The position numbers and the translations under genes were made by a program. Positions 60,801 to 64,000 of a stretch of 64,000 nt of DNA are shown piece by piece (the first letter of the stretch is position 1; each line of letters opens with the position of its first letter). The stretch is from Planococcus citri (lineage: Eukaryota; Arthropoda; Insecta; Hemiptera; Pseudococcidae), in contig NC_088680.1 in assembly GCF_950023065.1 (NCBI RefSeq), positions 43,760,559 to 43,824,558 of the forward strand. The letters are read 5' to 3'. The notes under the pieces are model-generated. The model saw nothing but the letters and a program-made list of their open reading frames with translations. It made no database searches and was not told where the DNA came from.

Positions 60801-63800
60801 ATTAGGTCAGGTATCTACGTCTCAAAATAAAGAGTGAGAAACACTCCACTTGGAAAAATTGATTTCTAATTTCAAAGTCAAACAGTTTTATTAAATTTTT
60901 TACGGATTCTTTGGTACAACAAGGCAAAAATTAACTTCGTGCTAACATCCGAAAGTCTATTTAAGTATATTTTTCAAGCGTCGAAATTTTCTTTAAAAAA
61001 ATTTCATCGAAACTAAAAGTTTAAATTTTTGAATGAAAAGTTTTCAAGCAAGGTTTCATTTAGTTTTTTCATCCGTAAAAAATTCATTTGCTACAGAAGA
61101 AACTCAAAGTTTTTTTTTCACTTTTCCGCCATTTTCTCTCTAAATATAATTCTTTTTTCGAACCAGCGTGTAAAATACGTTTATAAGATTCATTGTAAAC
61201 GCCATTTGGGTATTTCATCGGTGGTAATTTCATCAGCGAGTATATTTTGAGTTATTACACTATTTTTTTTGCACTCCCTTCTTCTCGGATAATGCTCCTT
61301 ACCGCATAAAAAACGCTATAAATTCATCTTTTTAGAAAAATTCACCCTGTGGTGTTCATCAACAGCGAGTGTTCATTTTGCGAGATAGGTTTCGTTGGAG
61401 TTTTCCTGCTTCTCAGCCTGTTAAGGTAACCTCGTAAAATTTTTCTTGATTGAATTTTCAAGAGAAAAAATTTTTTTGACCGAGTTTAGTACGTGTTTGT
61501 AGGTTATACGTATTTCACGGTTAGAGCCTACAAAAGCGTTGGTTTGAAAGAGACTTTTTTCACGTTTTTATTTGAATAGAAGATGTTTAGAATAGGAAAT
61601 GTATTTTAGTAATATTGAATATCGTGGCAGAAGGCTGACTTTAATATTAAAATTTAGTTTGTGGAAGTATGTACGAGTATTTCGAATGTAATATGATTTT
61701 CTAGGCGTTTCTAACGCAAGTTTCACGTTCTTTTTGACATGTTCGTTCGTAATTTTTGAACGGATTTTCACTCTTGAATGTAAAGAAAAATTTATAAGTC
61801 TTGGCAACGTAAGAAGCATTACGGTGTAAGTGAAAAGTTTCTGTTGTGTAGGAAAATAATTTTACTTTTCGTGAAAAACTATAGGTGCGTTAACACTGGC
61901 CTTGGAATGAAATTTAAAACCGATTTTTAAATCATTTTTCATTTTTAAAGACCATAGGATAAACGGAAAAATGAGGGAGAAAGGAAAAAATTGAGCATCA
62001 TACAAAATTTCGAAAGATTTTTGCCAAAATGAAAATAAATAGTTCAAAAATCAGTTTAAGTTTATTCAATATGCATCCTTCTTACGTTGCCCAGACTTAC
62101 AGCTGTCGTGGTTGAATCAATTTCCAAGGTGTTTTTTATTCAGAACGAACGGAGTGTGGAAGTGTTTCGAGAGTATAGCAACTAAAATAACGTTGGTGTG
62201 ATTTGAGTAGCGGACTCTGAAAACTAAGGGGCAACGTTACGAAATTGTACAAAGAGGAATCGTTAGAGAGACTCCAAAATACACCAACAGCCAAAATTTC
62301 AGTCGCTGAAAATCCTTTTTCGATTTTTGGCAAATTTTTTAAAATGAAAATTCAAATTGGTGCCAAAAATGGAATAAAATCAAAATTCTATCAAATCAAC
62401 CTAGTAAGCTGAAATTTTGTGTGCATCATTTTCGACCTCCCGAGTCGATTGGTGATGATTTTGAAGCATTCTGGAGCATATAAAAAATTTCCAAACTCTT
62501 CAGTTTTTGGAAAAAAAAAACGCTGTATGGTCGATTTGGGCACATACTATTTTCGAAATGTTTTTGTGCTGGCTTAATAAATCCAAACTTTTCACCAATT
62601 TTTTTTTTCAAGACAAAAATCAAAATTTTTTGGAGGTTTTTGCGACCTGCATAATATACTTCTGCTCCTTCAGTTTCAGTGCTGGCAACTCAACTTACAC
62701 TTTATGTACTTGGAGATTATTTTCTCTTTAGTTCTGCTTATGTTACGAAAATTTATCAATTTCAATTCTAATAAATTTTCAATCCTTTTTCAAAAATATC
62801 TGTTTTAATTATGTATAGTTAATTATTTCAAAAAGATAATTACTTATTCCCATTTTCGAATGTGAAAAAAAATCACCGAATGCTGTGGATTTTTGAAGTA
62901 GACATAATTTAATTGCAATACTGTACCTACCTGTAAAATTTCTTCGTTGAAATTTTTCGGTTTTCTACGAATTCATTCGCAAAGGTTATATTTTAGCATA
63001 TTGTAAATTTTTAAAATACCTACACTCGTATAGCCAGGTATGCTTTTAGCTGAAAACGTATTCCTCAAAAGACTTGTAATTTCATTTCCCAACGTGGCTC
63101 GATTCGACTTTCGACAAGTTTGTAAGCTATAAATAATTTTTCAATATTTCTCTCCGAATTTTCCCTTCTACTTTACTCCATCTCACTCTCAGTATTCTCG
63201 TACATTTACTTGCTATCGAATAAGTAGATGCTGCAAGTTTTACATCAATATACGATAAGTTGCCTAGTCTTATTACATGTAGGAGAACCAGTAGTTCTTT
63301 TTATTCAACGTGTTGATGTTGACCTCCCATGGTACTCGAATACTTGGAATTGTTTCCCTTCGATGCTTCCCATCAATTAGAAACTTTTAAGGCGAGATGA
63401 AGTTAATCAGCGTATTGAGACATTATCGATGGTTAATGGCGATGAGCATCGGGTAATTTTCAAGTTATCTACTTTACTATGGCGTGGATGGCGGTGAACG
63501 AGGTTATTTTACATTTTATGCGGATGGGTTAATTTACACGACACGATTATTATGGTCGTTTTGCGCTGTATGGTATTCGTATTCAGTTTTAGAAGAGTTA
63601 ATGTTTGTGTTTACAACATGAATATTTGCTTCGGATCAGATTATATTCGTTTAATTGGAAAATTTCCGTGGATGATGGCGATGTGCTTTTAGAAATGGTT
63701 TTATGGAAATATGTAGATATGTGTATTACCACCATTGTTCTCCGAGTGTTTGCTTCTCAACTTGTGCTATTTTTCTTCTGGATGGAGGTATTTTTCGAAA

Positions 63801-63803
63801 TGA
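57833..63803. other. non-coding stretch
   Basis: A G14 tract lies at 58065-58078. I find no frame with a recognisable domain, no splice-supported exon chain and no structured RNA. Short CpG-containing segments around 59940-60130 and 61260-61440 may be regulatory or untranslated exons, but nothing specific supports this. Confidence 0.4.
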
Positions 63804-63896
63804 CCCTCACGGAAAAAAAATAGTACTTTCTGAGTAGTAGTTTTTTAACGGAGTAAAAACTACTACTCAGAAAGTACTATTTTTTTTCCGTAAGGG
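63804..63896. repeat. 93-bp near-perfect hairpin (mini-MITE-like)
   Basis: Arms of about 42 bp, CCCT(C/T)ACGGAAAAAAAAT then AGTACTTTCTGAGTAGTAG, around a loop of about 8 bases. Only one arm mismatch is seen. Target duplication is unclear. A transcript would form a stem, but a tiny foldback transposon is more likely than a microRNA gene. Confidence 0.75.
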
Positions 63897-64000
63897 GAGC
63901 GCCAGAAAAGCGACATGAATGAGTTGGGAGTTGGAGTGAGAACGAAGCATGTGAGAGCAGGGTTAAGCTTTCGATGTAAATTCTCTCGGAAAATCTTCGT

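Overview
The window is AT-rich eukaryotic DNA: spliced genes, long non-coding stretches, many inverted-repeat transposons and abundant GTAGGTACCTA-type simple sequence. This composition and an invertebrate-type Ty3/gypsy element suggest an arthropod, most likely an insect; a sap-feeding hemipteran such as a scale insect or mealybug is a guess from style only.

Layout. 1-3295: 3' part of a Ty3/gypsy retrotransposon (protease, reverse transcriptase, RNase H, integrase in one open frame), ending in a polypurine tract and a short LTR. 3296-5810: nested repeats, namely AGTACT-rich DNA, a 1.4-kb inverted-repeat element with CACAGTG termini and a 5-bp target duplication, a 5S-rRNA-like fragment, and a GC-rich GCGAAGC tandem repeat. 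5850-32515: a tandem array of six paralogous genes, all on the minus strand. 32516-64000: mostly non-coding DNA with more foldback elements, degenerate satellites and microsatellites, one convincing two-exon gene for a small secreted protein (42057-43655, minus) and one candidate non-coding exon.

The array is the main content. I reconstructed a seven-exon model from conserved splice sites and coding phase: E1 signal peptide, E2-E5 N-terminal region, E6-E7 a domain recognisable as the DNA/RNA non-specific endonuclease (Endonuclease_NS, EndoG/Serratia nuclease, insect dsRNase-like) fold. Three copies keep complete frames (480, 476 and 485 aa), one is interrupted only by a TA-flanked transposon, one carries a frameshift and an internal deletion, and one is cut off after E3. 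In all five copies that retain E6, the place where the family has its Arg-Gly-His catalytic motif reads Tyr-Gly-Cys, while the metal-binding Asn is kept. This looks like a secreted pseudo-nuclease family expanding and decaying by birth and death.

The mobile elements give relative timing: an insertion in an otherwise intact copy 4, a second in the spacer between copies 5 and 6, a composite retroelement-like insertion between copies 3 and 4, and a GCGAAGC-repeat breakpoint that removed the end of copy 1. Functions beyond family level are inference; nothing here shows expression.
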